In this document: piece by piece, positions 10,246-20,439 of the stretch
Position numbering within the stretch: position 1 is the first letter of the stretch
How the letters are laid out: every line of letters starts with the position of its first letter
Origin: Metallosphaera tengchongensis
Lineage (GTDB): Archaea; Thermoproteota; Thermoprotei_A; Sulfolobales; Sulfolobaceae
Reading direction: 5' to 3'
Assembly (NCBI RefSeq): GCF_013343295.1
Contig: NZ_CP049074.1
Location: 408,501 to 472,500 of the forward strand
DNA: 64,000 nucleotides
Translations under genes and position numbers: made by a program
The notes under the pieces: generated by a model
Told to the model about the DNA's origin: nothing
Database searches by the model: none
The model's input: the letters and a program-made list of their open reading frames with translations, nothing else

Positions 10246-10632
10246 TTAAAATTTTTTATACATTAGTAAAGTATCCGTATCTTCAATATTTTTGAATCCA
10301 TCTATTTCATCCAGGGCCTTCTTTGCTGCTGCCTGAATGTCCTTATCGCTATAGCTCGCAATTACCTCTTGGAGAAGCTTCTTAGATAACTCCACTCCCA
10401 GAACGAGTATCAGGTCAACGAAATCTGGGCTCTCAAAATACTCTACAAGTCGCTTTGGATCCCCTCCGTATGAGGAGAACTTATACTTCGACTCTGCACT
10501 GGCGAGTAACCTCCTCACGTCATCCAGCCTTTTTAGATCCAAGGCTGTGGGTGTCAAAATCTTACTCGCAATGTTTCTCAGAAAGTCCGGTTCGCCCAAA
10601 ATCCAATCGCCTAATGTGGTATTATCCCTCAC
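10246..10632 (-). CDS. Small helical protein, unknown function
   Basis: 128 residues, almost all predicted helix, acidic, without cysteines or membrane segments. I do not recognise it. It is convergent with the thermosome gene, with 6 bases between the stops. The start is GTG, since the only nearby ATG runs at once into a stop. Confidence 0.6.
   Translation of the reverse strand: MRDNTTLGDWILGEPDFLRNIASKILTPTALDLKRLDDVRRLLASAESKYKFSSYGGDPKRLVEYFESPDFVDLILVLGVELSKKLLQEVIASYSDKDIQAAAKKALDEIDGFKNIEDTDTLLMYKKF
10251..10258 (+). terminator. T-run after the thermosome gene
   Basis: A run of six T bases 12 bases past the thsA stop fits crenarchaeal transcription termination at oligo-T without a hairpin. 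Confidence 0.45.
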
Positions 10633-11060
10633 ATCTATAAAAGGATTAGTTTATCTTGAAGTCATGATTAGGAAAGAGGATAAAGGACTGGGATTCAAGT
10701 TTAAAGGGAACATGTTAACTATCAATCCAGGGTGTAGGGAAGCTCCAACTTAAAACTGTAAAGCATAGTAAGGTACTGTAAGGTCTAGTGAAGAAAGCTA
10801 GCGTTCAATTCGAAAACTTTTCATCGAATCCGAACCTGCATGTGGCTATTTCACTATGATAAACTAGTTAATTCTAGATTTTATCTTAACTAATTTAAAC
10901 TGAGTATGAAATGCTAATGTATTAAAATTGGTTATAGCTTCTTCATTGTAACAATTTATCAAGAAGACACTTAATCTAGTTGAGGCAATATTTTTGGTAC
11001 ATCAGGAAAAAATCTATCCCTTTCACAATATTTAAAAAGGAGATTTAGGAGTCTATATTA
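10633..11060. other. Gap of 428 bases, one doubtful small ORF
   Basis: AT-rich and poor in open frames. A TATA-like TCTATAAAAG at 10634-10643 precedes an ATG at 10664 that opens 29 codons (to 10753). Near 10758-10795 there are short GTAAGG-like repeats. Otherwise nothing recognisable. Confidence 0.4.
10664..10753 (+). CDS. Possible 29-residue peptide with leaderless promoter spacing
   Basis: The ATG lies about 25 bases after TCTATAAAAG, the usual leaderless geometry here. The peptide is basic (GLGFKFKGNML core). It matches nothing I know and is short enough to be chance. Confidence 0.2.
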   Translation: MIRKEDKGLGFKFKGNMLTINPGCREAPT

Positions 11061-11372
11061 GTGAGTGGATTGAGCACCAAGAGTAAGAAAAGCAGAAGAG
11101 TGAAGGAAGAGGATAGTGAAGTAGAGAGCAAGCTGAAGGTAGTCTACTCAGATAAGGACGTAGTGGTAATGACGGCCCCCAATGAGGAGGAACTTAAGCA
11201 AATATTACTAGATCTCCTGACGGAAAAGCCCATGAACCTGAAGGAATTACACAGCAAATTGTCAGGAATAGCAAGTGAAGACAAAATAAGAAGGGCTTTA
11301 GCTAGTTTAACTGAAAGTAGACACGTTACCATGTTGGAAGACGGCAGATACGCCAAGCTAGGTACAGATTGA
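11061..11372 (+). CDS. Small winged-helix protein, unknown function
   Basis: A 103-residue protein with a Lys/Arg/Ser-rich tail (1-22), a short beta segment (KVVYSDKDVVVM) and a winged-helix-like end (about 45-100: MNLKELHSKLSGIASEDKIRRALASLTES, then a wing). The start is GTG, about 25-30 bases after a TATA-like ATATTTAAAAAGG. DNA binding is inferred from the fold. It is convergent with the cysteine-rich gene at 11376. Confidence 0.65.
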   Translation: MSGLSTKSKKSRRVKEEDSEVESKLKVVYSDKDVVVMTAPNEEELKQILLDLLTEKPMNLKELHSKLSGIASEDKIRRALASLTESRHVTMLEDGRYAKLGTD

Positions 11373-11375
11373 AAT

Positions 11376-11744
11376 TTATGTCCTGTAAGGGCAACTTCTC
11401 CAATATTTGCTACACATCTCGGCGTTCGTGACCGTGAGTATTCTCCCTAAGGCAGTGCAAAAGGCTACGTAGCCCTTACCAGTTCTCATAGGTCTGTAAT
11501 TCTCGCATGAGCTTTCCAGCGGGCTTTCCATCACGTTCACCAAAGGGTAAAATTTTATCTCTTGCTCAACCGATTGATATAGTTCGAGACCTTGCTTTTC
11601 CTCTCCTGTATCAACGAAATACCTACAACCCTTAAAGGAATTAAAGCAACGATTTGGGCTGGTCACATCAGCGGTGGGAGTGTCAAGCATCGGGGAGGTA
11701 CAGTAGCCAGACTTGTAGTGGGGACAAATATCATGTTTCTGCAA
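11376..11744 (-). CDS. Cysteine-rich small protein, possible metal or Fe-S protein
   Basis: 122 residues with nine cysteines scattered from C7 (CPHYKSGYC) to the C-terminal CSKYWRSC, a pattern that suggests an iron-sulfur cluster or zinc. I do not recognise the family. It overlaps the upstream 67-residue gene by 14 bases, so the two are probably translated from one message. Confidence 0.7.
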   Translation of the reverse strand: MQKHDICPHYKSGYCTSPMLDTPTADVTSPNRCFNSFKGCRYFVDTGEEKQGLELYQSVEQEIKFYPLVNVMESPLESSCENYRPMRTGKGYVAFCTALGRILTVTNAEMCSKYWRSCPYRT

Positions 11745-11934
11745 CTTCTCTCACTACTACATGGATACCAGATAAGTTCTCTGCATCCTCAGTCCAGATG
11801 GGAACGTGGATCCTGCTTATCTTTACCTCATCTACGTTTTTTATCTTCGACATAACCTCTTGAATCTGAACGTCCACTTGGTTGCTCCTCCCGGAGAAGT
11901 CCTCTATAACTAATATTTCAGCTATTTTCTTCAT
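11731..11934 (-). CDS. Small alpha/beta protein, unknown function
   Basis: 67 residues reading KIAEILVIEDFSGR, a helix, then VKISRIHVPIWTEDAENLSGIHVVVRE, a plausible ferredoxin-like alpha/beta fold. I do not recognise it. It is the first gene of a two-gene unit with the cysteine-rich protein and is divergent from argS, with 52 bases between. Confidence 0.6.
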   Translation of the reverse strand: MKKIAEILVIEDFSGRSNQVDVQIQEVMSKIKNVDEVKISRIHVPIWTEDAENLSGIHVVVREVAET

Positions 11935-11986
11935 AATAAAACTCTTGCCTCTAAAGAGTTAAAAGGCTAATAGCATAATAACCCCC

Positions 11987-13843
11987 GTGGACGTCCTAGC
12001 AAAGATAAAAAGGGAAGTAGCTGGCGCAGTAGCTAGAAGCCTGAGCGTTTCTCAAGACCTAGTATATAAGGCTATGGAGTACCCTCCGAGAGAAGAAATG
12101 GGAGATATAGCAATCCCTTTGCCTGCATTAAACGTAAAGGGGGTACCCCAAATAACAGTAGAATCAAGTTACATCAAATCGTTTCACCTGTCAGGAGCCT
12201 TTCTCAACCTTAGAATAGACGAAAAAAAGCTCTTTATGGAGCTCCTTTCATCCATTACGTCAGACTATGGAATTGAGAAGGCTGAAAAGCAGAAAAAGGT
12301 CGTGATAGAGCACACCAGCGCAAATCCCATTCACCCGTTGCACATAGGTCATCTTAGAAACGCAATAATAGGCGATACCCTCGTTAGGCTCTCGAGAGCC
12401 CGAGGGCATAACGTAGTTTCGAGGTTTTACGTCAACGATAGTGGGAGACAGGTAGCTATACTTATATATGGTCTCTCCAAACTCGGGTATCCTGAGCCAC
12501 CAGCAGACGCCAAAAAGGACATTTGGGCCGGAATGATCTACGCCATGACTAACATCATCTTGGAAATAAGATCCATATCTGAGGAATTGAAGGTAGCTCC
12601 AGAGAATGAGTACAGAGAGAAGTTAACTAAGAGAGACGAGCTAGTTGGGCTAGCCTCTCAGATTAGAATGAGAAACCAGGAGTACTTCGACAAGCTTGCT
12701 GAGGCAGTTAGGGACGATCAGGATCCTGAGGGTAAGATAGCTGAAATAATCAGGAAATATGAAAGCGGGGATAAGGATATGAAAGAAGTGGTCAGGAAAT
12801 ACGTTAATTACGTGCTGGAGGGATTTAAGGAGAGCCTTAGTAAACTCAATATAACCTTCGACTATTTTGACTTCGAGAGCGATCTGCTTTGGTCAGGAGA
12901 AGTTAAAGCGATTTTAAGGTCCGCTCTCAACTCTCCAGCAAGGTTTGAGTATAAAGGCACTGAAGCTTTAGATCTAAACAAGTACATTGACGATACGGTT
13001 AGGAAGGAGCTAAGGATACCTGAAGGGCTTGAGATTCCTCCTCTAGTTTTAACCAGATCGGATGGAACGACCTTGTACACCATCAGAGACATAGCTTATA
13101 CCGTAAGGAAATTCATAACCAGCCAAGCTGACCAGGTGATAAACGTCATAGCAGAACAACAATCTATTCCCCAAATACAGTTGAGAGCAGCGCTTTATCT
13201 GCTTGGTTATCCTGACATGGCTAGGAATCTAATCCACTACTCCTACAGTATGGTGACCCTACCAGGGATGACGATGAGTGGAAGACTTGGCAGATACGTT
13301 TCCTTAGACGAGGTTTATGAGAAGGTTAGGCTCTCTGTGGAGGAGAAGATAAAGAATAGGAGCCGAGAGGTAAATGTGGGGGAAATCGTGAACTCTGCTA
13401 TAAGATACGCGATGATATCGGTCTCAGCTGATAAGCAGATTACGTTTAATGTAGGTAGAGTGACCAACTTTGAGCAGAATAGCGGTCCATATTTGCAGTA
13501 CACTTACGTGAGAGCCTATAACATTCTTTCTAAGTATCCTGGGGAGATAACTCTGGATGTAGATTTTGACGACCTAGTGGGGGAGAAGAGAAGTATTCTG
13601 CTGAGTTTGGCCAAATTCCCTGAGACTTTCGTTGCAGCAGCAGAGAGCCTGGAGCCAGAGGTTTTGGTGTCCTACCTTAGACAGTTGGCGGATCTCTTCA
13701 ACGCCTGGTACGATAAGGAGAGAGTCCTGCAGGAGCAGGACGAAAGGAAGAGGATGTGCAGGTTGAACTTGGTCAAGGGAATAGAGATAGTAATGAGGAA
13801 CGGCTTAGGTGTACTGGGTATAAACTCGTTAACCAAAATGTGA
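11987..13843 (+). CDS. argS: Arginyl-tRNA synthetase
   Basis: Class I synthetase charging tRNA-Arg, 618 residues. The HIGH motif appears as HIGHLRNAI (near residue 119), the second signature as MSGR (near 430), and the C-terminal DALR anticodon domain is present. The start is GTG at the beginning of the N-terminal additional domain. A tRNA-Arg gene begins 10 bases after its stop. Confidence 0.95.
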   Translation: MDVLAKIKREVAGAVARSLSVSQDLVYKAMEYPPREEMGDIAIPLPALNVKGVPQITVESSYIKSFHLSGAFLNLRIDEKKLFMELLSSITSDYGIEKAEKQKKVVIEHTSANPIHPLHIGHLRNAIIGDTLVRLSRARGHNVVSRFYVNDSGRQVAILIYGLSKLGYPEPPADAKKDIWAGMIYAMTNIILEIRSISEELKVAPENEYREKLTKRDELVGLASQIRMRNQEYFDKLAEAVRDDQDPEGKIAEIIRKYESGDKDMKEVVRKYVNYVLEGFKESLSKLNITFDYFDFESDLLWSGEVKAILRSALNSPARFEYKGTEALDLNKYIDDTVRKELRIPEGLEIPPLVLTRSDGTTLYTIRDIAYTVRKFITSQADQVINVIAEQQSIPQIQLRAALYLLGYPDMARNLIHYSYSMVTLPGMTMSGRLGRYVSLDEVYEKVRLSVEEKIKNRSREVNVGEIVNSAIRYAMISVSADKQITFNVGRVTNFEQNSGPYLQYTYVRAYNILSKYPGEITLDVDFDDLVGEKRSILLSLAKFPETFVAAAESLEPEVLVSYLRQLADLFNAWYDKERVLQEQDERKRMCRLNLVKGIEIVMRNGLGVLGINSLTKM

Positions 13844-13853
13844 GAGCCTGCCT

Positions 13854-13930
<77 letters not shown>

Positions 13931-13981
13931 TTAAATCCTCTCTAATATTCTAACGTTTAGGTCGAGGCCTTCGTAAATTGC

Positions 13982-14066
13982 AACATAACGAGTGCCTCGT
14001 CCTTTGAGACGTGGAGGAAGTCCGAATGATATCCATCACCTCTTCCTAGACCCTGAGCGTTATGTT
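13982..14066. repeat. 9-base inverted repeat enclosing 67 bases
   Basis: AACATAACG (13982-13990) and CGTTATGTT (14058-14066) are perfect complements downstream of the tRNA. The enclosed segment can form a further short stem (AGGAAG/CTTCCT). It could be a structured RNA or a transcription end signal. The remaining gap up to nrdJ holds the operator-like repeats listed separately. Confidence 0.5.
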
Positions 14067-14190
14067 ATTGGATGTACAGTTGGTCTATCTATTGGAACCC
14101 ATACATTATACTTATAAAACTGAAAATAGTAAAAATTTTTTAAATAAGTTAGATTTAGTGTGGAATTATCAACTAGGCTTTTCATCTGGT

Positions 14191-14300
14191 AATACCAACC
14201 GTTATCAGGAAACAGTTTGTTTATAGATAATACCAACCGTTATCAGGAAACGGTTTATTTATGGAAACAATAGCAGAAATGGTTTATTTATGGGAACAAT
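14191..14300 (+). promoter_or_regulatory. Tandem palindromic repeats before the ribonucleotide reductase gene
   Basis: Two near-identical 34-base copies start at 14191 and 14229 (period 38). The second contains AACCGTT-N7-AACGGTT, a perfect 7-base inverted repeat (14235-14255); the first has one mismatch in the right arm. A further half-motif, GAAAYGGTTTATTTATGG, occurs at 14247 and again at 14276. The repeats run into the promoter region (the ATG is at 14319), the usual position for a dimeric repressor or activator. Confidence 0.7.
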
Positions 14301-14318
14301 ATATTTTAATAGATTCTC

Positions 14319-16775
14319 ATGCAGAGTGATACCAGTGTACTTTCCATCTCCAAGTTATCTGTAATAAAGAGGGATGGAAAACGTGAGGAGTTCAGGCTAG
14401 AGAAGATCTTATCAAAGTTAGGTTCAATCCCTGAAGAAATAATAGATGGGATAGTCAAGGATGTAGCCCAAAATTCCTCCGACAATGTAATTAGTAGTAG
14501 AGTTCTAGCAGATATAGTCGAGAGGAACTTAATTGAGGGATCTCTTGAGCATCCAGAACTAATGGAGTTGGCCAAGAGGTATGTCCTCGCTAGGATCTAC
14601 AACCATGTTTTCGGCAAGGGGAGGTGGAAGGAGTTCGATGGAAGGGATCTGCTCATAAGTTATAATGCCCTCAAGGTTCTAGAGGCTAGGTACCTTCTCA
14701 AGAACCCAGATACCCTGAGGTATATGGAGACGCCACAGATGATGTTCAGGAGAGTTGCCAGGCACTTGGCTAACGTTGAAAGCACAAGGAAACAGGAGAT
14801 AGAGGAGAAGTTCTACGAAATAATGTCTTCTCTCAAGTTCGTACCCAACACGCCTGCCTTGATGAACTCAGGCACTAGGCTAGGTATCCTCTCAGCTTGT
14901 TTCGTGTTGCCTGTTAAGGACTCCATGACCTCGGCTCAGGGTGACGGGATCTACGACACGTTAAGGGCCATGGCATTAGTCCACCAACAGGGAGGTGGGA
15001 CTGGCTTCGATTTCTCTGAGCTCAGACCTAAGGGCGACGTAGTCGCCTCAACAGCCGGGGTAGCATCAGGCCCTGTCTCGTTCATGAAGATCTTTGACGT
15101 CTCCACCGACGTGGTAAAGCAGGGAGGGAAGAGGAGGGGAGCTAACATGGGGGTGATGCACGCTTGGCATGCAGACGTGGAGGACTTTATCCACGCTAAG
15201 ACCGGGGAGTTAAAGGACGTCCAGCTACAGAACTTCAATATCTCTGTAGGTGTTTATGACTACTTCATGGAGGCAGTATTAAGGGAGGAGCAAGTCCCCC
15301 TTATTACGCCCAGAAAGACTAAGATCCCTGGGACTGACCACGAGTACTACATGGTAAAGGCAAGAAACTATATGCGGGAAGAGTGGGTACAGGAGGAAAT
15401 ACTTAGGGAGTTAGAGGAGAAGGGCTCTGTCTACCTGGACGAGAGTAAACTGATAACTGTGGACGAAGCGTTAGCAATTGCAGAGAAGGAGGGGGCCGTA
15501 GTCAGGTGGGTTAACGCAAGGACTATCTTCCAACAGGTTGTCAAGGGAGCTTGGGACAGCGGTGACCCTGGACTACTCTTCATAGATGAAATAAACAGGC
15601 GTCACCCAGTTTGGTACCTAGGTAAGATCCAGGCCACAAATCCCTGTGGTGAGGAACCCCTCCTCCCCTGGGAGTCATGCAATCTAGGCTCTTTAAACCT
15701 GGAGAAGTTCGTCATAGAGAAGGACGGTAAGGTCGTCATTGACTGGGAAGGGCTTAGGGATACCATAGAGTACGCCGTGAGGTTCTTGGACAACGTCGTG
15801 GACGCCAATAGGTACCCTCTACCCCAGATAGAACAGGCGACGAAGATGACTAGAAAGGTGGGTCTAGGAGTTATGGGGCTGGCCAGGATGTTGATAAAGC
15901 TAGGTATACCATATGACAGCGTCGACGCTATTTATGTTTCATATCTACTGGCTAAGTTCATATATTATCAGGCCATGAGGACTTCCATAGAACTGGCAAA
16001 AGAAAAGGGATCTTTCCCAGCCTATGACCCTATTAGGTACAGGGACGTGTGGGAATCTGCCAGGGAATTCGACGAACTCTTATCGATAGCTGGGGTGAAG
16101 GGAGAACCTTCGGAAGGGGTGAGGAGACTAATGCAAGAGGCTGAAAGGTTGGACATCTCCATCCTCAAGGACATGAGGCTCAGGTATGGGCTTAGGAACG
16201 CGACTGTGGTATCTGTAGCTCCAACCGGTACGATCTCTATCATTGCCGGCACCTCCTCCTCTATAGAGCCACTCTTTGCCTTAGCCTTCATTAGGAACGT
16301 AGCTGTGGGGAAGTTTATGGAGATTGACCCCCTCTTCCTAGAGTACCTCAGGAAATACGAACTTGATACCCCTGAAGTGGTGAAGAAAATAGCTGAGACG
16401 GGAGAGGTCGGGGACAACCCGTTTATGCCAAAGACCCTCAAGAGGCTTTTCAGAACTGCACATGAAGTGGAGCCAATCTACCACGTACTCCACCAGGCTA
16501 GCTGGCAACAGTGGAACGACTCAGGGACGTCCAAGACCATCAACTTGAGGAGCGAGGAAAAGGAGGACGTTGTAGAGAAGGTGTACTTACTAGCTTGGAA
16601 ACTTGGCATAAAGGGGATCACAGTGTATAGGGATAAGAGTAAGTCGCAACAGGTCATCTATTTCGGCATTAAGAAGGAAAGGGAAGAGAAGGCTAAACTC
16701 TCCATGAGGTTAGAGAAGAAGTTTGTCGAGGTAAATGAAAACTTCGCTGGCGGATGTAAGACCTGCGAATTGTGA
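14319..16775 (+). CDS. nrdJ: Adenosylcobalamin-dependent (class II) ribonucleotide reductase
   Basis: Makes deoxyribonucleotides for DNA synthesis. 818 residues: an N-terminal ATP-cone-like domain (about 10-90), then the ten-stranded barrel with the cysteine in [30 protein letters not shown], and [18 protein letters not shown]. It ends with CKTC, the redox pair that is re-reduced after each turnover. No intein interrupts it. The promoter carries the tandem palindromes described above, and a small helix-turn-helix gene follows. Confidence 0.94.
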   Translation: MQSDTSVLSISKLSVIKRDGKREEFRLEKILSKLGSIPEEIIDGIVKDVAQNSSDNVISSRVLADIVERNLIEGSLEHPELMELAKRYVLARIYNHVFGKGRWKEFDGRDLLISYNALKVLEARYLLKNPDTLRYMETPQMMFRRVARHLANVESTRKQEIEEKFYEIMSSLKFVPNTPALMNSGTRLGILSACFVLPVKDSMTSAQGDGIYDTLRAMALVHQQGGGTGFDFSELRPKGDVVASTAGVASGPVSFMKIFDVSTDVVKQGGKRRGANMGVMHAWHADVEDFIHAKTGELKDVQLQNFNISVGVYDYFMEAVLREEQVPLITPRKTKIPGTDHEYYMVKARNYMREEWVQEEILRELEEKGSVYLDESKLITVDEALAIAEKEGAVVRWVNARTIFQQVVKGAWDSGDPGLLFIDEINRRHPVWYLGKIQATNPCGEEPLLPWESCNLGSLNLEKFVIEKDGKVVIDWEGLRDTIEYAVRFLDNVVDANRYPLPQIEQATKMTRKVGLGVMGLARMLIKLGIPYDSVDAIYVSYLLAKFIYYQAMRTSIELAKEKGSFPAYDPIRYRDVWESAREFDELLSIAGVKGEPSEGVRRLMQEAERLDISILKDMRLRYGLRNATVVSVAPTGTISIIAGTSSSIEPLFALAFIRNVAVGKFMEIDPLFLEYLRKYELDTPEVVKKIAETGEVGDNPFMPKTLKRLFRTAHEVEPIYHVLHQASWQQWNDSGTSKTINLRSEEKEDVVEKVYLLAWKLGIKGITVYRDKSKSQQVIYFGIKKEREEKAKLSMRLEKKFVEVNENFAGGCKTCEL

Positions 16776-16879
16776 GCTGTGGATTTTTGCAGTGTACTCT
16801 ATATAAAATCTAAAAGATCTGCGTAATATAAGTTCATGTTTTTATATGTGTGTTTACAAATCATTAAAATGATAGAGTA

Positions 16880-17254
16880 ATGTCTTTGGTTCCACCCTGT
16901 GAGTTTTCGGTAAAGGAGCTGTTGCCTGCCATGAGGTCAGTAATAGCGACCAAGTTAGTGAAGGATAAGGGTTACCCGCTCTACAGGGCTGCCCTCGTAA
17001 TGGGTGTTACTCCTGCAGCCGTTGCGAATTACATGAACGGAAAGAGAGGTACAGCTATCAAGAGTATGATCGAAAAGGATCAGAGATTGATGGAGATGAT
17101 AGGGGATTTAGTTGACAAAATGGCCTCTTCAGGAAGCACTAATCAGCTCGCTACTTACTATTGCATATTATGTGCTGAAGGAAAGAGGGTTCTCAAGAGG
17201 AACGGAATATCTCTTCCCTCTTGCTTGTACGAGAGTAACTTGATGTTAAAGTGA
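16880..17254 (+). CDS. Helix-turn-helix regulator with cysteines
   Basis: 124 residues. An N-terminal helix-turn-helix (about 25-60: YRAALVMGVTPAAVANYMNGKRG) is followed by helices and a C-terminal part with several cysteines (YYCILCAEG, LPSCLY) that could hold a metal or cluster. It resembles archaeal predicted regulators of the COG2522 type. Its position 100 bases after nrdJ makes it a candidate for the factor that reads the nrdJ repeats; this is inference. Confidence 0.7.
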   Translation: MSLVPPCEFSVKELLPAMRSVIATKLVKDKGYPLYRAALVMGVTPAAVANYMNGKRGTAIKSMIEKDQRLMEMIGDLVDKMASSGSTNQLATYYCILCAEGKRVLKRNGISLPSCLYESNLMLK

Positions 17255-18274
17255 CTTTTTCTTTAGAAGCCCTTCCAATAATTTCCTTATTTCGATCTTA
17301 AGTAAGAGTAGGCCCCATCTTCTCACTGGGACTTTGACTCTGTCAAATTCCGGTTCTAACTTATCTACGTGACCATCCCTAGGATCTACAACCTGGGTAG
17401 AGAGCAACCTACCTGCTAGATAGATTGTAGCAACTACGGGCCTACTTTCCAAATTGAGAATTCCAAGCGTTAGCGTTGAACTCCTATAGTCAAGATACAG
17501 TGGGACTACAGAGGACGGCTCAATCTTTATCAATGAGACTCTATATTTTGGCTTACAGTCTATGGGAATAATAGGGTTAACTAGGTTCCAAGCTAGCCTA
17601 TGGGGCTTGGTTTCGTTCCTCAACCCTTCTCTGTAAATTTGAACGTTTTCTTCCAGCTCGATTTCTCCAGAATTGAAACTAAAATTAAATGGTCTATTGG
17701 ACACTAGGGTGAGGGAATTGGATATTCCTTCAATTGAGATCATGGAGGTAGTCAAGCTCAAGCTTGAGGATGGGCCAACGGATGATATATAGAGCGGATT
17801 GAGATAGTGAAACTTGGCATTGAACAAGTTAAGATTCCTAATTTTCTGGAAATTGGGATCAGGTTCCTTCACCTGCCCCTCCCCCACCTCTCCTGGGGCT
17901 TTCCTAGCAAGTTTCCCTCCATCTATAACTTCCCTTTCCCACGGTGATGGATTGATAAATCCCTCGCCTTCAGAGCATGGAATCAAATCCATAGCTAAGG
18001 AGACAAAGGAATTGTTGTCTATACTTTGGAAAGCCCAGGGGAAAGAGCCGTGAACTAGAGGAGAGGAAGCTTCCAGCGTTTCACCTTCACCTTTTACCTT
18101 GACAATACTTTCATCAGGTCCATGTAGTTCGAGGTTTTTCCTCCACTCTAAAGAAAGATTCAAGATTCTCGATATGAGCGGAAGCTGTTCGAGTTTCATT
18201 AAATCCTCGTTTATATAAACTGTGTCTCCTCTTCTCACTCCTAGACTTTTTTCTAGATTTTCTTCCAAAAGCAT
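17246..18274 (-). CDS. Protein of unknown function, beta-rich
   Basis: 342 residues with no signal peptide, membrane segment or motif I recognise. The middle and C-terminal halves alternate short hydrophobic strands (for example [21 protein letters not shown]), and the end is strongly basic (LLKKKSL). It is convergent with the regulator gene, with a 9-base overlap. Possibly lineage-specific. Confidence 0.65.
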   Translation of the reverse strand: MLLEENLEKSLGVRRGDTVYINEDLMKLEQLPLISRILNLSLEWRKNLELHGPDESIVKVKGEGETLEASSPLVHGSFPWAFQSIDNNSFVSLAMDLIPCSEGEGFINPSPWEREVIDGGKLARKAPGEVGEGQVKEPDPNFQKIRNLNLFNAKFHYLNPLYISSVGPSSSLSLTTSMISIEGISNSLTLVSNRPFNFSFNSGEIELEENVQIYREGLRNETKPHRLAWNLVNPIIPIDCKPKYRVSLIKIEPSSVVPLYLDYRSSTLTLGILNLESRPVVATIYLAGRLLSTQVVDPRDGHVDKLEPEFDRVKVPVRRWGLLLLKIEIRKLLEGLLKKKSL

Positions 18275-18552
18275 ATCTTAATCAGGTAAAAAGAGGCTCT
18301 AATAAAAGGTATTCCATTTCTTTAAATCTTTCCTTAGATCAGAAAACCTAATGTACGGAATAAGAAAAGCGTAAAACCTTCAGATCTTCATCGCGAGATT
18401 CTTACAAATCAAGAGTGCTACACCCCCATTTCTACTTCGAAGATCCCACGGACATAATAACTTCCTCAGTTCCCTCAAGTGAAAAGGTGAATTGGATCCG
18501 ACAAATGCCTTTTCGTCACCATCTCAGGTTCGGGGGTAACTCTTCATCTTTA
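18275..18552. other. Gap of 278 bases
   Basis: No convincing gene. It lies between the start of the unknown protein and the end of gatE, both on the minus strand. A weak C/D-box-like layout just after the gatE stop was judged insufficient. Confidence 0.4.
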
Positions 18553-20439
18553 CTATTCTTGCATTACTTGCTTTATTAGTTCTGCCACTCTCTTTCCTTC
18601 GGCTTTCCCTCTAACCCTTTCCATCACTTTTCCCATTAGGTACCCGAAAGCCTTATCTCCCTTTGCCCTTATCTCTTCCTTGTTCTCGTTTATTATATTT
18701 TCTATTATTTTTATTAATTCATCATCTGATATCTTAGAGTATTTGGCTATAATGGAACTTAAGGTCTCTTTGGCATCCGGCATTGAAAATTCCAGCAATA
18801 TCTGAGGTATTGAGTCCTTGTTTATCTTTCCATCGTAGACGTTAGCTATAAGGGTCTCGATAACTTCGTCGGTTATCTTATCTAGATTACCCCCCTGTGA
18901 TTTAACGTATTTCAGAGTGTTCTCCAAAAGAGTCGCAATTACCATAGATGAAACCCTCCCTCCATACTTCATGTATAGGTGCTCAAAAAGGTCTAGTCTA
19001 GGACTGTTGAGAATCTGTTTTGCTACCTCTTCATTCAATCCTAGCTTTAACAGGCTTTTGAGCTTCTCCTCAGGAGAAGGAGGTATTAGTTTCTGAGCCA
19101 TTTCAAGCAGGGATTTAGAGGCTATGGGAGGGATGTCAGTCTCAGGATACATTCTAGCAGACCCAGGCTGGGGTCTCATAAATTTGCTCGTTCCGTCCTC
19201 ATTGGCAGCTCTGGTTTCCTTTGGTACCCCGTCGAAGGCTTGAAGCAACCTGTCCCTTATAACTGAGGATGCCTTCTCCACCTTGTCCTTAGGCCCAACG
19301 ACCAGGATGAAGCCGTCAGTTTGCTCTATGCTAAGCTCTTTAACTACCTTCTCCACCTCCTCCTTAGTTATTCCGTAGTTGGGAAGCTCATCTGAATGAA
19401 ATATCCCGCCTAGTCCGGCGAGGGCCTTCACGTAGTCCGAAATTTCTGTTCCAAACCTCCTCCCAGGCATTAACTCCCTTCCAATAAGACCTTTAAACCC
19501 TGGCACACGGAAACCTAGAACTATACCTCCTCTTCTCAGCTCAGATTGAACCAACCTACTTTTAGCGGACGCGAATAAGGAAGAAAGGTCTTTGATCTGG
19601 AATCTTTCAGCAAACTGCTTCTTATCCAAACGGGATCTTAATTCCTCTCTGAGCTTTAAAAGCTCATGCTGTCTTCTTGCCTCATTTTCTATAATCTTTG
19701 GAATTAAATCTAAATCTTGGACTCCTTTAATCTCAACCTTAACCCCTCCAGAAATTGAAACGTTTAGGTCTTGCCTAATGGTTCCTAGCCCCCTCTTCAC
19801 CTTTCCAGTAAGTCTCAGCATCTGTCCAATCAGAAGCGCTACTCTCTTAGCCTGCTCCGGGCTCCTAATGTCTGGTCCTGTGGAAATTTCTATGAGAGGA
19901 ATCCCTAGCCTATCTAGGCTATACTTAACAAAGTCCTGACCCTCCTCTATTTTCCTGGCTGCATCCTCCTCGATGGCTACGGTTTGAATTGAGATATCCC
20001 CATCAACGTCCTTCACTCGGCCGCCTAGCCCCACTATGGCGGTCCTCTGAAATCCTGAGGTGTTTGAACCATCAATCACGACTTTCCTCATTACGAATAT
20101 TTCATCTATCGGTTGTCCGTTAAAGGCCAAGGTCATGGCAACACCAAGCGCTAAAGCGTCCTTATTCATGGGATGAGGCGGCTCCTCATCGCACTCCACA
20201 AGGCAACTGGATTTCTGAGGGATTTGATAGAGGAACCTCTTTCCCTTTTCCCACTCAAAGAACGCCGCAGTATCTACCTGTCCGAGCTCACTTACAACGG
20301 GCCTTAGATACCTTTCCAGTTTACCTCCATCAGTTTCATCCAAGAGAGTAGGGCAGTCACAAAATAGTTTATGACCCGTATTCAATTGTTGATGGATTTC
20401 CAGACCTACCCTTAATCCAAGCTTCTCGTATTCACTCAT
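18553..20439 (-). CDS. gatE: Glutamyl-tRNA(Gln) amidotransferase subunit E
   Basis: With GatD it converts Glu-tRNA(Gln) to Gln-tRNA(Gln) in archaea; GatE is the tRNA-binding kinase subunit. 628 residues from the chosen ATG. It starts [21 protein letters not shown], as GatB/GatE proteins do, and carries the GatE-specific insertion and C-terminal YqeY-like tail. A longer frame with 18 more residues exists, but this ATG begins next to the family's first strand and overlaps the gatD stop by 8 bases. Confidence 0.94.
   Translation of the reverse strand: MSEYEKLGLRVGLEIHQQLNTGHKLFCDCPTLLDETDGGKLERYLRPVVSELGQVDTAAFFEWEKGKRFLYQIPQKSSCLVECDEEPPHPMNKDALALGVAMTLAFNGQPIDEIFVMRKVVIDGSNTSGFQRTAIVGLGGRVKDVDGDISIQTVAIEEDAARKIEEGQDFVKYSLDRLGIPLIEISTGPDIRSPEQAKRVALLIGQMLRLTGKVKRGLGTIRQDLNVSISGGVKVEIKGVQDLDLIPKIIENEARRQHELLKLREELRSRLDKKQFAERFQIKDLSSLFASAKSRLVQSELRRGGIVLGFRVPGFKGLIGRELMPGRRFGTEISDYVKALAGLGGIFHSDELPNYGITKEEVEKVVKELSIEQTDGFILVVGPKDKVEKASSVIRDRLLQAFDGVPKETRAANEDGTSKFMRPQPGSARMYPETDIPPIASKSLLEMAQKLIPPSPEEKLKSLLKLGLNEEVAKQILNSPRLDLFEHLYMKYGGRVSSMVIATLLENTLKYVKSQGGNLDKITDEVIETLIANVYDGKINKDSIPQILLEFSMPDAKETLSSIIAKYSKISDDELIKIIENIINENKEEIRAKGDKAFGYLMGKVMERVRGKAEGKRVAELIKQVMQE

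Noticed and set aside
10547..10753. 68-residue ORF overlapping the start of the 128-residue gene
   Set aside because: The first two thirds are antisense to a better gene; only the last 29 codons have their own promoter spacing and are listed as doubtful.
13998..14020. 12-base match ACGTGGAGGAAG shared with 63604-63615
   Set aside because: Matches of this length are expected by chance in 64 kb, and the flanks do not align.
13990..14055. GGAGGAAGTCC after tRNA-Arg looked like the RNase P RNA conserved segment
   Set aside because: Neither the partner P4 strand nor the expected ~300-base structure is present; the space to nrdJ is also taken by repeats.
18495..18553. C/D-box-like layout just after the gatE stop (minus strand)
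   Set aside because: D' is perfect, but C and C' each have a mismatch, the D box is CGGA, and the first guide is 16 bases. No target recognised.
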